DNA of 64,000 nucleotides from CAVQOB01 sp963714325 (GCA_963714325.1 CAVQOB010000001.1:1-64000), one strand, 5' to 3'; positions 26,189 to 35,850 are shown, numbered from the stretch's first letter. The notes: generated from the sequence alone by a model not told the origin. A program made the numbers and translations.

Positions 26189-27103
26189 CAAGAGAAGTTC
26201 TCAAACGCTGTCGTACTCATAGGAGACGTGTCCGAAAAAAGATAAAAAATTGAATTTAGAATTCTGCATCGCTGCTGCTACTGCGGGGGCGGTTCACGAC
26301 GAAGAAGCAGACACGTACCGTCACGACAATTTTTTAAGAATGGAATGACCGCAACAGCTGATCGTTCCGACGTGAGCAAGTGCAACCGGACAAGCAGCCC
26401 AAGTGAGCAGGTCGTGGCTTTACTGGCGCGCGCGGACGCGAGTTTACGGGTGTTGGTTTGGATGAACCTTGGCGGATTGATCAATGGCTTGGCCAAGGTC
26501 TCGCAAGAATTGTCCGGAAGTTTAAGCCGAGTGGTTCAAGATGCCGACGCGTTTCCGACGCAGAATGCAGTCGGCGCAGGCGATCTTTGGCGGAGACGTT
26601 AAGGCGCTATATTTCGGACCTGAGTCTACCGGCATATGCAGGCGTTTGGTGCCAAACTTGGGCTTGCGCTCTATTACCACGAGGCAAAACGAATCCTGCC
26701 CTTGAAGGGGGCTGCACTGTAAAAATGTGGTCGGACGCCGATGTGTTGGCAGGTCGTCAAGGTCCACTGACGGAATTGTGTAAAATTGTTGGTCCGATCA
26801 AGACACTGGCGCAGGGCGGCCAGCACGTTGGGGATCAATTCAAATGGGCATCAAAACATGCGCCGGAGAGCGGGCTTTTCGTTTTTGTGATTGATCTTGT
26901 CGGATGCTGCACTCTGGTTGTGTTCGTTGCAGACGACGCCTCAGAAATTTTCGATACTTTGAATGACGTCTACATTCATCGGCCAGGGAGCTTGACGTCT
27001 TATAGAGACCCAAGGCTCATTGGCAGCCTGCGCTGCAACTGGACAGAACCGCTTCAATCCCTTGATTGCTAATAGTTCGGTCACATAGCGGGACCTGCCA
27101 TTT
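26189..27103. other. Region of about 900 bases without a confident gene
   Basis: No recognised gene lies here. The most plausible frame is 26725-27072 (+), about 115 residues (MWSDADVLAGRQ... with a hydrophobic stretch 'GLFVFVIDLVGCCTLVVFVA'). It has no family match that I know and weak codon bias. An A-rich segment (26235-26260) might hold a promoter. Confidence 0.35.
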
Positions 27104-27186
27104 GTCATCCCGGCGTAGGCCGGGACCCACGGCAACGAGCAGCCAAATTTGTGGGTTGTCGTGGGCCCCGGCCTGCGCCGGGGTGA
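27104..27186. repeat. Dispersed palindromic repeat (GTCATCCCGG type)
   Basis: GTCATCCCGGCGTAGGCCGG at one end is mirrored by CCCCGGCCTGCGCCGGGGTGAC at the other, so the 83 bases can fold into a long imperfect hairpin. Related ends occur at 52232-52328 and near 55490-55515. Such elements are common between genes in Hyphomicrobiales and here lie downstream of the ABC permease. Confidence 0.75.
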
Positions 27187-27312
27187 CGAAGTGAAGGCAT
27201 GCTCGGACCACATGATCTGGATGACGTGTCGTTGGCCACGTTGATGCGCGTGTCTGGTCGCACTGAGCCATTGCAAAAAAAACAGCGCATATCGCGTGCA
27301 ATGATGGCGCGC

Positions 27313-28191
27313 TCAATTCTCCCGGCTGACCGCGCTCTCGTGCCATCGCCGCAGCAGGAGATGGCTGATCCAGTTGGTCATCAGGAAGACGGCGACGCCC
27401 GACAGCGAGATCAGGAACAGCGCCGCGAACATCCGCGGGATTTTTAACTGATACCCGGCTTCGAGAATACGATACGCGAGGCCGGACGCCGAGCCGCCGG
27501 TGCCGGCGACGAATTCCGCGACGACCGCGCCGATCAGCGCGAGGCCGCCCGAAATTTTCAATCCACCGAGGAAGTAGGGGAGGGCGGCGGGGAGGCGCAG
27601 ATAGCGCAGTGTCTGCCAGCGCGAGGCGCCGTACATCTGGAACAAGTTGATCAGGTTGTGGTCGACGGAGTTGAGGCCGAGGATGGTGTTCGACAGGATG
27701 GGAAAGAATGCCACCAGCCACGCGCAGATGAGCAGTGACAGCGCGATATTGTTGTTCGTCCAAATAATAATCAGCGGCGCGATGGCGACCACCGGCGTCA
27801 CCTGCATCACGACGGCGTAGGGAAAGAACGACTGCTCGAGCCATTTCGATTGCGTGAACAAGACGGCGAGCGCAACGCCGACGGCGACGGCTGCGACCAG
27901 CGCAGATAGCGCAATCTTCACCGTTACCCAAAGTGACTCCGACAACGACGCCCAATCGGTGATCAGTGTCTGGCCAATCGCGATGGGCCCTGGCAAAATA
28001 TAGTGCGGTATCTCGCGCATCCGGACAGTCAGTTCCCAGGCGACCAGCGCGATGATGCCGATGGCGATCGGCGCGAGGATCGCTGGCCAGCGGCTCTTGG
28101 TGATCCCTAAGATGCGCGCTTCGCTGGCGAACACCGGCATGGCCCCGGCGTCAGTGCCGTCAACAGCCGTCGTGGGGGCGGCATCGTTCAT
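27313..28191 (-). CDS. ABC transporter permease, NitT/TauT (SsuC-like) family
   Basis: 292 residues from the ATG at 28191, with about six transmembrane helices. The conserved EAA loop is in 'MYGASRWQTLRYLRLPAALPYFLGGLKISGGLALIGAVVAEF'. The protein forms the membrane channel of an importer of nitrate, sulfonate, taurine, thiamine-precursor or hydroxymethylpyrimidine type. Its ATG overlaps the stop codon of the upstream ATPase gene by 4 bases (ATGA type), so the two are translationally coupled. No substrate-binding protein gene lies nearby, so the substrate is unknown. Confidence 0.88.
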   Translation of the reverse strand: MNDAAPTTAVDGTDAGAMPVFASEARILGITKSRWPAILAPIAIGIIALVAWELTVRMREIPHYILPGPIAIGQTLITDWASLSESLWVTVKIALSALVAAVAVGVALAVLFTQSKWLEQSFFPYAVVMQVTPVVAIAPLIIIWTNNNIALSLLICAWLVAFFPILSNTILGLNSVDHNLINLFQMYGASRWQTLRYLRLPAALPYFLGGLKISGGLALIGAVVAEFVAGTGGSASGLAYRILEAGYQLKIPRMFAALFLISLSGVAVFLMTNWISHLLLRRWHESAVSREN

Positions 28192-29006
28192 GCGGCGATG
28201 GCTTTCTTGAGTGTCTCGGAGGCGACGCGGCACAGATGCGCGTATTCAGCCGAGGTGCGGAACAGATCGTCGCGTGGATAGGGTGCGTCAACGGAGAGGT
28301 CGGCCATGATGCGGCCGGGCCGCGCGGCCATCACTGCGATGCGCTGCGAAAGATAGACGCTTTCGAATACCGAATGCGTCACGAACAGGGCGGTGAAGCG
28401 CTGCTTTTCCCACAATCGCAGCAGATCATCGTTGAGTTTGTGGCGGGTGATCTCGTCGAGGGCTGCGAACGGTTCGTCCATCAGCAGCATGCTGGGATTG
28501 GTCACCAGCGCGCGGGCAATCGAGACGCGCATCTTCATGCCGCCTGAAAGTTCGCGCGGATAGGACGCCTCGAAGCCCTTGAGACCGACGCGGGCGAGCA
28601 TGTCGGCGGCGCGGCCCGAGGCTTGCGCCTTGGCGACGCCTTTGAGCTTCAAGGGGATCATGACGTTGCCGAGCGCCGTCGCCCACGGCATAAGCGTCGG
28701 CTCTTGGAAGACAAAGCCGAGTTCGCCGCCGTGGTTTTTACTCTCAGCGCCTGGCCATTCGATACTGCCGCCGCTCGGTTCGCCGAGCCCTGCGATCATC
28801 CGCAGTAACGTCGACTTGCCGCAACCCGATGGGCCGAGCAGGGACATGAATTCCCCGGCATGGATGTCGATATCGACGTTGTGGACAGCCAGCGTCCCGT
28901 TAGAGAATTGCTTGGAGACTTGGCGGATATTGACCAAGGCTTGCCGGCCATTGGCGGCAGGCCCGATGGCGCCTGGCGCCAGCGCTTGGGGTGCAAGGGT
29001 GTTCAT
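28188..29006 (-). CDS. ABC transporter ATP-binding protein, NitT/TauT family
   Basis: 272 residues from the ATG at 29006 (MNTLAPQALAPG). Walker A 'GPSGCGKST', Q-loop 'FVFQEPTLMPWATALGNVMIPL', signature 'LSGGMKMRVSIARAL', Walker B 'SMLLMDEPFAALDE' and the H-loop in 'FVTHSVFESVYLS' are all present, so it should be active. It energises the permease encoded just downstream. The frame is open well upstream, but sequence before MNTLAP has no ABC character and overlaps the divergent bactofilin gene. Confidence 0.9.
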   Translation of the reverse strand: MNTLAPQALAPGAIGPAANGRQALVNIRQVSKQFSNGTLAVHNVDIDIHAGEFMSLLGPSGCGKSTLLRMIAGLGEPSGGSIEWPGAESKNHGGELGFVFQEPTLMPWATALGNVMIPLKLKGVAKAQASGRAADMLARVGLKGFEASYPRELSGGMKMRVSIARALVTNPSMLLMDEPFAALDEITRHKLNDDLLRLWEKQRFTALFVTHSVFESVYLSQRIAVMAARPGRIMADLSVDAPYPRDDLFRTSAEYAHLCRVASETLKKAIAA

Positions 29007-29225
29007 GCCGTCCCTTATACGATCAATGCCGGGGAACGGAAATAAGGAGAAATATGGATCGGACGTGACAAAAGGGTTATGTCGCCCCGACACAGATGGC
29101 CCAACTCTTTGCCATGAACCCGCCGCGTCATCGACGCTCGCCGACCGCTTTGCTAGGACATGCTGGCGCCGTCGACGCTGCGGGTTGGCTGCATAGTCGG
29201 GCCAAGAGTCTGGGATGGAGACGTC

Positions 29226-29876
29226 ATGAACACTACCAAAGCGCCGGCCGTCATCGGGGCCGATCTGGTCATTACCGGCGAGGTGCGCAACGGCGGCAGC
29301 GTCGAGGTGCTCGGCCGCATCGACGGGTCGCTGGCGGCGGAGCACGTCATCGTCCATCGCGGTGGGCAGATCTTCGGTGCGCTCAATGCCGGCAGCGCCG
29401 AGGTCGATGGTGTCGTTCAAGGCCAACTGCTGGTCCGCCGCCTGCTGCAGATCGGCAGCTCCGGCCAGATCAATGGCGACGTACGCTATGGGCAGATTGC
29501 GATGCAGTCCGGCGCCGAATTGAGCGCCGACGTCCGCAACGTGCCGCCCGGCATCGCCGGCGATCTGCAACTGACCGTCAAGCGCGGGCAGTTCGCTCGG
29601 ATTTCAACCGACGATCTGACGGCGATCGATCCCGACAGCCCGGCGGCGAGTTTGGTGTTCGCGGTGTCGCGCCCCGTCAACGGCTTCGTCGCTCGCGTTT
29701 CAGCGCAGACGACGCCGATCGACCGGTTCACACAGCCCGAGCTGTTGAATTCCAGCATCGTCTTCGTGCATGATGGCTCGGGTGCGGCAGTCGCAAGCTT
29801 CGATGTGACCGTGACCGACAATGCCGGCGCCTCGTCAGGTCCCGCGAAGACAGTGCATGTGGCGGTGTTCAAGTAG
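29226..29876 (+). CDS. Bactofilin-like domain fused to a cadherin-like/CSPG repeat
   Basis: 216 residues. The N-terminal half (about 8-105) is a right-handed beta-helix with bactofilin rhythm ('GADLVITGEVRNGGSVEVLGRIDGSLAAEHVIVHRGGQIFGALNAGSAEVDGVVQG'). The C-terminal half (about 113-216) matches cadherin-like/CSPG repeats: 'ISTDDLTAIDPDSPAASLVFAV', 'DRFTQPELLNSSIVFVHDGS' and 'FDVTVTDNAGASS'. Bactofilins are cytoskeletal polymers, usually on the inner face of the membrane, whereas CSPG repeats usually occur in secreted adhesins. No signal peptide is visible. GGAG precedes the ATG at 29226. The halves are recognised by pattern only. Confidence 0.65.
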   Translation: MNTTKAPAVIGADLVITGEVRNGGSVEVLGRIDGSLAAEHVIVHRGGQIFGALNAGSAEVDGVVQGQLLVRRLLQIGSSGQINGDVRYGQIAMQSGAELSADVRNVPPGIAGDLQLTVKRGQFARISTDDLTAIDPDSPAASLVFAVSRPVNGFVARVSAQTTPIDRFTQPELLNSSIVFVHDGSGAAVASFDVTVTDNAGASSGPAKTVHVAVFK

Positions 29877-30093
29877 CGCTCGCGAACAACACCTCCGCGG
29901 GTGTTCTTTTTCGTTCGTCATGCCGCGCGGGGCTCAAGCCGAATATGCACGAGTGTACCACATTCAATGATTGATGCTTTTTGTCGCCCCGCGCGCAACT
30001 TTGGCAACAAGCGTCGCGCGGATACGAAGTGGGCATCCGAAGCGCCGACAAAGATGTGCGGCGCCGAGGCGGGGACGATGAGGGAGAGTGCCG

Positions 30094-30516
30094 TTACTGT
30101 GCGCGCACCACCAGCGTGCCTTTCAGGCCATCGTTGCGGGTCCACTGCACGGTCTCGCCGTTTTGCCGCAGCGTGAAGCAATAAGGCTTGGCATCCATCC
30201 ACAGCTTCCAACGCTGGCAGAGCTGGTTCTCGGCGATCCACCACTGCCCCTGGTCCATGCTGCGGCCCAGCCAATTGGCGAGTTCCTGGGAGCGCCCGAT
30301 CATCGTGCCATCAGCCTTGAAGCTGATGGGAATGACACCGATCGGCGTCTGAAGTTGGATGGTCCGTCCGGTGATGGCGGCGCGTACACTTTCGCCGTCG
30401 ATCGGCCCAAGGTCCTGCGCGCGATCCTGGATGCGATCCTGGATGCGATCCTGGGCCGACGCACCACTGACAAAAGCCGCGACAGCCAACCACGCGATCA
30501 CCAGCGCTCTCGACAT
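30094..30516 (-). CDS. Small secreted protein of unknown function
   Basis: 140 residues from the ATG at 30516 with a signal peptide (MSRALVIAWLAVAAFVSGAS, cut near ASA-QD). Imperfect 'QDRIQDRIQDRAQD' repeats follow, reflecting a 12-base tandem repeat in the DNA (about 30418-30452). The mature part has 'GRTIQLQTPIGVIPISFKADGTMIG', 'QWWIAENQLCQRWKLW' and 'YCFTLRQNGETVQWTRNDGL', a pattern seen in small exported alphaproteobacterial proteins (DUF995-like). Two cysteines could form a disulfide. No function is known. Confidence 0.65.
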   Translation of the reverse strand: MSRALVIAWLAVAAFVSGASAQDRIQDRIQDRAQDLGPIDGESVRAAITGRTIQLQTPIGVIPISFKADGTMIGRSQELANWLGRSMDQGQWWIAENQLCQRWKLWMDAKPYCFTLRQNGETVQWTRNDGLKGTLVVRAQ

Positions 30517-30628
30517 GACCACGATCTCCTTGATGCCCCGACCCGATGTGCGCCAGTGGTGCCGCTCGATCAGGGCATGCACAAGGCGTCAATGCGCCGG
30601 GAGCAAGGAGAGTTCGCGGTGGTTCTTT

Positions 30629-31387
30629 TCATTCCCACCGTGTGGGCAGCTTGGCGCGGCCCCACATGACCGTCAGCCCGATGGCATAGAGCGCGACGCC
30701 AATCAGCACCGTCTTGACCCAGAACGTCGCTGGAAAGCCCTGCCAGAGCGCGACCGACGCGGCGATCGCCCAAAGCACGGAAGCCGCGATATTGGCCGGC
30801 CACAGCGCCTCGACGCGCACGGGATGCACCCATTTGGTCGGTACGAACGTCAGGATCACACAGGCGAGAACCAACGCGGCAGTCCACCAGGGCGTCAGTC
30901 CCAGCACAAACACATAGAACGCGACGATATTCCAGATCGCGGGAAAGCCGACGAAACAATAATCGTCGGCCTTTGAGCCATTATCGGAGAAGTGATAGAG
31001 CGACGACAAACAGATCAGGCTGGCGAGGACGATGCCGGAAAGCTCGTCGAGGAATCCAGCCTGCAACAGCATCAGCGCGGGGACGAAGACGTAGGTGACA
31101 TAGTCGATAACGAGATCGAGCGTCTCGCCGGAGAAGCGTGGCAGTCGCTCCACGACACGGTAACGGCGAGCGAAGGTGCCATCGACGCCATCGATGAAGA
31201 ACGCGACGCCGAGCCAGAAGAAAGCATGCTCGAAACTACCGGCGAGCGTGGCGCGTGTCGCCAGCAAGGCGCAGACGATGCCAAGCGCGGTGAAGACGTG
31301 GACCAGCCCTGCCGCGATACGCTCGCCCTGATCCCCGTTCATTCCACCCCCACTCGCCATTGCGAGCCGCCGAATCCAGTCCAACAT
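30629..31387 (-). CDS. pcs: CDP-alcohol phosphatidyltransferase, phosphatidylcholine synthase-like
   Basis: 252 residues with about eight hydrophobic helices. The CDP-alcohol signature is 'DGVDGTFARRYRVVERLPRFSGETLDLVIDY', with the spacing between the Asp pairs longer than in PgsA/PssA but typical of phosphatidylcholine synthases (Pcs), which condense CDP-diacylglycerol with choline in the inner membrane. 'YHFSDNGSKADDYCFVGFPAIWNIVAFYVFVL' and the 'FVPTKWVHPVRV' motif also occur in Pcs proteins. Pcs is common in Hyphomicrobiales. The start could be a few codons downstream (MASGGG or MNGDQ). Confidence 0.82.
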   Translation of the reverse strand: MLDWIRRLAMASGGGMNGDQGERIAAGLVHVFTALGIVCALLATRATLAGSFEHAFFWLGVAFFIDGVDGTFARRYRVVERLPRFSGETLDLVIDYVTYVFVPALMLLQAGFLDELSGIVLASLICLSSLYHFSDNGSKADDYCFVGFPAIWNIVAFYVFVLGLTPWWTAALVLACVILTFVPTKWVHPVRVEALWPANIAASVLWAIAASVALWQGFPATFWVKTVLIGVALYAIGLTVMWGRAKLPTRWE

Positions 31388-31469
31388 CGCAACCCAGAAT
31401 CAACAGGGGCGCTGAGCGTTTCCGCCTGCGCCCCGATAAGCTGTCACGTAGCCGAGCCGTGGACAGTGG

Positions 31470-31823
31470 TCAATTGTTGAACTTGTACTTTACGGTGCCG
31501 CGGATCTGCAGGTCGCCGCCATCGTTCTTTTCGGCAGCCGGCGTGCCCTTGGGTTCGGTGGCGCCATAGAGCAGCTCAAGGCCAAAGTCCAACTTCGGCA
31601 GCGCACCAATGGTGCCAAGGCCGGGAATCTTGATTTCGGGGCCTGCTGCGCGCCCGGCCTTATCGGCGGGGATGGACAGGTTGACGCCCTTGGTCACGTC
31701 GATTTGCACAGCCGGATCAGCGGCTTGCGGCGCTGCCTTGGAGCCCGTCTCCTGGAACGCCAGTGCGGCCTGGCTAACCAAGCCAAGCGTTGCGCCCATC
31801 ACGACATATTTTACCGATCGCAT
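31470..31823 (-). CDS. Small exported protein, hypothetical
   Basis: About 117 residues from the ATG at 31823 (MRSVKYVVMGATLGLVSQAA), a signal peptide cut near ALA-FQ. The mature sequence ends in 'GLELLYGATEPKG...DLQIRGTVKYKFNN', whose alternating pattern with a terminal aromatic-rich strand resembles the last strands of an outer-membrane or periplasmic beta-protein. A 'PAVQIDVTKGVNLSIPADKAGRA' segment precedes it. I do not recognise a family. Confidence 0.6.
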   Translation of the reverse strand: MRSVKYVVMGATLGLVSQAALAFQETGSKAAPQAADPAVQIDVTKGVNLSIPADKAGRAAGPEIKIPGLGTIGALPKLDFGLELLYGATEPKGTPAAEKNDGGDLQIRGTVKYKFNN

Positions 31824-32460
31824 CGTCCGAATACCTTGTCTCGCGGAAGTCTCATCGCCCAAACGCAACACTGACCAACGCTCTGCCGGGGAACATGGCC
31901 CCATGCCGCGCCCGAGACAAGCATGTTTCCACAGCAGTTAAGCCCGAGTGAATGTTTCGTCGCCACGGTGTGGTCTTTTCGCCATGTTGCGCTGCGGTAA
32001 CAGTTCCGGTGGCGGGGCTATTGCTTGGCGCCAATTGACGCACTCTTGTGGTCGACGGCTGGTCCGCAACGGTCGTTCCGGTTGCGCATGAAGCCAGTTG
32101 CAGACCTTGCGCTTCATTCACGTCGACCCCGTCGAAGCTGGCCGCGCAGCGCGACCAGGGCGTTGGCCCTGGTCGAGCGCTCAAGCCGATCAGGGCACCA
32201 TACGAAAAGGGCACCAAGTGTACGTTCCGTCCTGGCTGACCATCGACACGATGCTCGATCAGTTCGGTCTCGAGGCGAAGTTCGTTGGACATCGCGACCT
32301 CATGTCATTTGGAATCGACACCGATGCACGGCGGCGCTAGGCCGCGTTGAATTGGTGAGGTTATGTTGAACAGGTGTCAGACGCATGCCTCTGACACCGA
32401 CACCGGTCCGTCTGACATCAGCCCGTTCGACACCGGCCCGTTCGACACCGGCGTACCCCA
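31824..32460. other. Intergenic region with short tandem repeats
   Basis: About 640 bases with no convincing gene. Near 32400-32455 the motif CCGTTCGACACCGGC is repeated imperfectly. A possible short frame (32098-32340, +) has no recognised content. Confidence 0.4.
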
Positions 32461-32838
32461 TCACACACCACTGCCCAGCACGACGCAGAAGATGTGGCCT
32501 TTGGGGTAGTGACTTGGCTGCAGTGGGCTGCAGACGTGGGAGCCCAGATCGGGGCTCGCTTTATCGAGAATTTTCTCCGGTGGCACCAGTGTCCATTGGC
32601 CGTCGACCAGGACTTCGACGCCATCCCGAGTGATGCGGGCTTCGGTCGGGCGGCAATCGACGCCGGAGCAGCAGGAGTTGCCGTTTATGTCGTTGAGCTG
32701 ACGATACCAGTGATGGAGTTTGTCGTGGCCGTCGCCGTGCGCGCCTTGCGGAGCGGCGGGGACTGAGAACAGGTTCGCGGCGATCAGCGCGATGGCACAG
32801 ATCAGCAGTTTGCATGGTGTGGTCGTGGAGAAGGTCAT
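32461..32838 (-). CDS. Secreted cysteine-containing protein of unknown function
   Basis: 125 residues with a signal peptide (about 1-29, cut near VPA-AP). The mature part contains 'HGDGHDKLHHWYRQLNDINGNSCCSGVDCRP', then 'GVEVLVDGQWTLVPPEKILD' and 'GSHVCSP...KGHIFCVVLGSGV'. Five cysteines and a histidine-rich stretch suggest disulfides or metal binding in the periplasm. I recognise the sequence type as a conserved alphaproteobacterial exported protein but know no function. It is divergent from trpC. Confidence 0.65.
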   Translation of the reverse strand: MTFSTTTPCKLLICAIALIAANLFSVPAAPQGAHGDGHDKLHHWYRQLNDINGNSCCSGVDCRPTEARITRDGVEVLVDGQWTLVPPEKILDKASPDLGSHVCSPLQPSHYPKGHIFCVVLGSGV

Positions 32839-33154
32839 GGGAGGGGCTCACGTGTTCGGCCAATGGCCGAGCGCTAACGATGAACCTTCCGAGGGATTTC
32901 GGAAGGCAGCCGGCCGGCGCAGCACGAGGCTTGGCTTGGGCTGGCTTGAGTCCTCCCGAACTCTGGTCTCGACGGCGACGCGGGGCTGGATAGCCCGGCT
33001 GCAGCGGAGACCGTCGAACTCGAAGCATGCGCGTCGGGTCAACGTGATGATCATGCCAGTGGTAGAGGCGAAAGTCCACACGCGACTGATTTTACCATGA
33101 ACGCAGATGGTTCGAAATTTTGCGCTGACCGGGTGTCCGGCGTATAAGGCTGGC

Positions 33155-33946
33155 ATGGCCGATATCCTGACCAAAATCACCGACTACAAACTGAAAGAGA
33201 TCACCGCCGCCAAGGCGGCGCGACCGCTGGCCGTTGTCGAGGCGGCAGCGGCGAAGGCTCTGCCGGTGCGATCGTTCGCTGGCGCAATTGCCGCAAAGAT
33301 CAGCGCCGGCAAACCGGCGCTGATCGCCGAGATCAAGAAGGCCTCGCCCTCGAAGGGACTGATTCGTGCGGACTTCGATCCGCCGGCATTGGCTTGGGCT
33401 TATGAGGCGGGCGGAGCTGCGTGTCTCTCAATCCTGACGGACGGCCCGAGTTTTCAAGGCGCGCCCGCATTTCTGATGGCGGCGCGCGCGGCGTGTGCGC
33501 TGCCCGTGCTGCGAAAGGACTTCATGCTCGACACCTATCAGGTCGCCGAGGCGCGCAGTTGGGGCGCCGACTGTATCCTGATCATTCTCGCGCAGATCGA
33601 CGATGCAACGGCCAAGGCGCTGGCTAAAACGGCCAAGGCCTGGGGCATGGACGCGATCGCGGAAGTGCACGACGCGACCGAACTTGAGCGCGCGATGGAC
33701 TTGGACTGCCGGATGATCGGCATCAACAATCGCAACCTCAAGACGTTCGAGGTGACCCTGGCGACGACGGAGCGCCTCGCGCCACATGTCCCCAAGGATC
33801 GCATCGTCATTGGCGAGAGCGGAATTTTTACACCCGCCGACATCGCGCGACTGAAGGCGGTTGGCGTCAGCACGTTCCTGGTTGGCGAAAGTCTGATGCG
33901 GCAGGCGGACGTTGCCAAGGCGACCAAGGCCTTGCTCGGAGCATGA
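33155..33946 (+). CDS. trpC: Indole-3-glycerol-phosphate synthase
   Basis: 263 residues. The TIM barrel shows 'PALIAEIKKASPSKGLIRADFDP', 'SILTDGPSFQGAPAFL', 'LPVLRKDFMLDTYQVAEARSWGADCILIILA', 'AIAEVHDATELERAMDLDCRMIGINNRNLKTFEV' and 'IVIGESGIFTPADI', with the catalytic Lys/Glu residues in place. It forms the indole ring in tryptophan synthesis. The start at 33155 (MADILTKITDYK) fits the family; upstream codons are not conserved. moaC and moeA follow, the usual Hyphomicrobiales order trpC-moaC-moeA; trpD is not immediately upstream. Confidence 0.95.
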   Translation: MADILTKITDYKLKEITAAKAARPLAVVEAAAAKALPVRSFAGAIAAKISAGKPALIAEIKKASPSKGLIRADFDPPALAWAYEAGGAACLSILTDGPSFQGAPAFLMAARAACALPVLRKDFMLDTYQVAEARSWGADCILIILAQIDDATAKALAKTAKAWGMDAIAEVHDATELERAMDLDCRMIGINNRNLKTFEVTLATTERLAPHVPKDRIVIGESGIFTPADIARLKAVGVSTFLVGESLMRQADVAKATKALLGA

Positions 33947-33956
33947 TGCGGAACCG

Positions 33957-34445
33957 ATGAGTAAACTGACCCATCTCAACGAACGCGGCGAAGCCCGCAT
34001 GGTTGATGTCTCCGACAAGGCCATCACCAGCCGGACGGCGATCGCGGAAGGCTTCGTCGCCATGTCAGCCGCGACCCTGGCGCTGGTCGAAAAGGGCGAG
34101 GCTCAGAAGGGCGACGTGCTGGCGACGGCGCGGATCGCCGGTATCTTGGCGGCGAAGAAGACGAGCGAGCTCATTCCGCTGTGTCATCCCCTCGCCATCA
34201 CCAAGGCGACGGTCGATTTTGAAATCTCAAAGCAGCCTTCTGGCATCAAGGTCCGCGCCGAAGTGAAAGTCGGCGGCCAGACCGGCGTCGAGATGGAAGC
34301 ACTGACGGCGGTCTCGGTCGCATGTCTCACCATCTACGACATGCTCAAGGCGGCCGAGAAGAGCATGTGCATCGAAGCCGTGCATCTCGTCGAGAAGACC
34401 GGCGGCAAGAGCGGCACCTATCGCGCGGGGCAGAGACGGGCATGA
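33957..34445 (+). CDS. moaC: Cyclic pyranopterin monophosphate synthase
   Basis: 162 residues. 'KLTHLNERGEARMVDVSDKAITSRTAIAEG', 'KTSELIPLCHPLAITKATVDF' and 'GVEMEALTAVSVACLTIYDMLKA' are conserved, ending with 'HLVEKTGGKSG'. MoaC converts the MoaA product to cyclic pyranopterin monophosphate in molybdenum-cofactor synthesis. The gene starts 10 bases after trpC, and its stop codon overlaps the moeA start by 4 bases. Confidence 0.95.
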   Translation: MSKLTHLNERGEARMVDVSDKAITSRTAIAEGFVAMSAATLALVEKGEAQKGDVLATARIAGILAAKKTSELIPLCHPLAITKATVDFEISKQPSGIKVRAEVKVGGQTGVEMEALTAVSVACLTIYDMLKAAEKSMCIEAVHLVEKTGGKSGTYRAGQRRA

Positions 34446-35662
34446 CGACTGCGCGGCCTTCTGCACTGACCGTCGAGCAAGCGCTGGCACTCATTCTCGA
34501 TGGCGTGCAGCCGCTGGCGGCGGAGACGGTGGCAATTGCTGAAACGCAAGGTCGGGTTTTGGCGACGGCGCTGGCGGCCAAACTGACACAGCCGCCATTC
34601 ACCGCCTCGGCGATGGATGGCTACGCGGTCAGGGCCGCCGATGTTGCGTTATTGCCAGCGACCCTCGCGGTGATCGGCGAGGCGGCGGCGGGACATCCGT
34701 TCGCCGGCTCGCTCGCGCGGAGCGAGGCTGTGCGGATTTTCACCGGTGCAGCCCTGCCCGATGGCGCCGATGCGATCGTCATCCAGGAGAATTGTTTACG
34801 CGTTGGCGCGCGCGTGACCGTCACCGAGGGCGCCATCGATCCGGAGTTTGTGCGCGTCCGCGGCGATGATTTTATTGCAGGCCAAACGTTACTCGATGCG
34901 GGCCGGCGGATCGGCGCACGCGAGCTGGCGCTGGCGGCGGCGATGGGGCATGGCCGCCTCAACGTGCGGACCCGACCGCGTGTCGCAATCCTGGCGACGG
35001 GCGATGAACTGGTACTGCCGGGCGAGACGCCAGGTCTTGGACAGATCGTCTGCTCCAATCATCTCGGCATCGCAGCGCTGGTCACGGAAGCCGGCGGCGA
35101 AGCGCACTTTCTTGGGATCGCCCGCGATACGCGGGCCAGTCTCGATGCCCATATTTCCAAGGCGCACACCGCCGACATTCTCGTCACCATCGGCGGCGCC
35201 TCGGTCGGCGATCATGATTTGGTTGGCCCGGCACTCAAGGACCGTGGCCTCGACCTCGCCTTCTGGAAAATCGCCATGCGGCCGGGCAAACCGCTGATGT
35301 TCGGACGGCTTGGGCCGCAACGCGTCATCGGCCTGCCCGGCAATCCCGTCTCGTCGCTGATCTGCGCGCGCATCTTCCTGCTTCCGCTGATCGGGGCGCT
35401 GCTTGGACGGGCCGCGGCGAACGATGCACCGCGCCTTTTGCCGGTGACGGTCGCGTTGGCGAAGAATGGCCCGCGCGCGCATTACATGCGGGCGAAGACC
35501 GAGATCGGCGCCGATGGCGTCGCGCGTGTCACGCCGGTGCGCTCGCAGGACAGTTCCCTGCTCTCTCCGCTCGCCGAAGCCGACGGTCTGATCATCCGGC
35601 CGATCGGCGGCGCGGCGGTCGCGGCGGGCGCTGATGTGCCGGTGTTGCCACTGGGCATGTAA
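34442..35662 (+). CDS. moeA: Molybdopterin molybdenumtransferase
   Basis: 406 residues. 'FTASAMDGYAVRAADV', 'FTGAALPDGADAIVIQE', 'GDDFIAGQTLLDAGRRIGARELALAAAMG', 'TGDELVLPGE', 'GGASVGDHDLV' and 'MRPGKPLMFGR...GLPGNPVSSL' are the diagnostic MoeA blocks. It inserts molybdate into molybdopterin. The ATG overlaps the moaC stop (ATGA), so translation is coupled. Confidence 0.95.
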   Translation: MTTARPSALTVEQALALILDGVQPLAAETVAIAETQGRVLATALAAKLTQPPFTASAMDGYAVRAADVALLPATLAVIGEAAAGHPFAGSLARSEAVRIFTGAALPDGADAIVIQENCLRVGARVTVTEGAIDPEFVRVRGDDFIAGQTLLDAGRRIGARELALAAAMGHGRLNVRTRPRVAILATGDELVLPGETPGLGQIVCSNHLGIAALVTEAGGEAHFLGIARDTRASLDAHISKAHTADILVTIGGASVGDHDLVGPALKDRGLDLAFWKIAMRPGKPLMFGRLGPQRVIGLPGNPVSSLICARIFLLPLIGALLGRAAANDAPRLLPVTVALAKNGPRAHYMRAKTEIGADGVARVTPVRSQDSSLLSPLAEADGLIIRPIGGAAVAAGADVPVLPLGM

Positions 35663-35850
35663 GGACGCTCCGCACAAAAAATGAATCGGATTCTGACTAC
35701 GGATCGAACTTCATTCCCGGTCATGTGTGGACGACACCCGGTTGGTACGGGGTTATTGGGTACTAGCATCTACGGCGCCGTCCACACACGACGGCGTTGT
35801 GCGTCGTGCGTGCGAATTTTGCCAGCGCATCGTCGCCCGAATGATTGCCC

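Noticed and set aside
26458..27072. 205-codon plus-strand frame in the gap after the HAD gene.
   Set aside because: Its first half is low in recognisable features; only the last 115 codons might be real, and I list that only as a remark.
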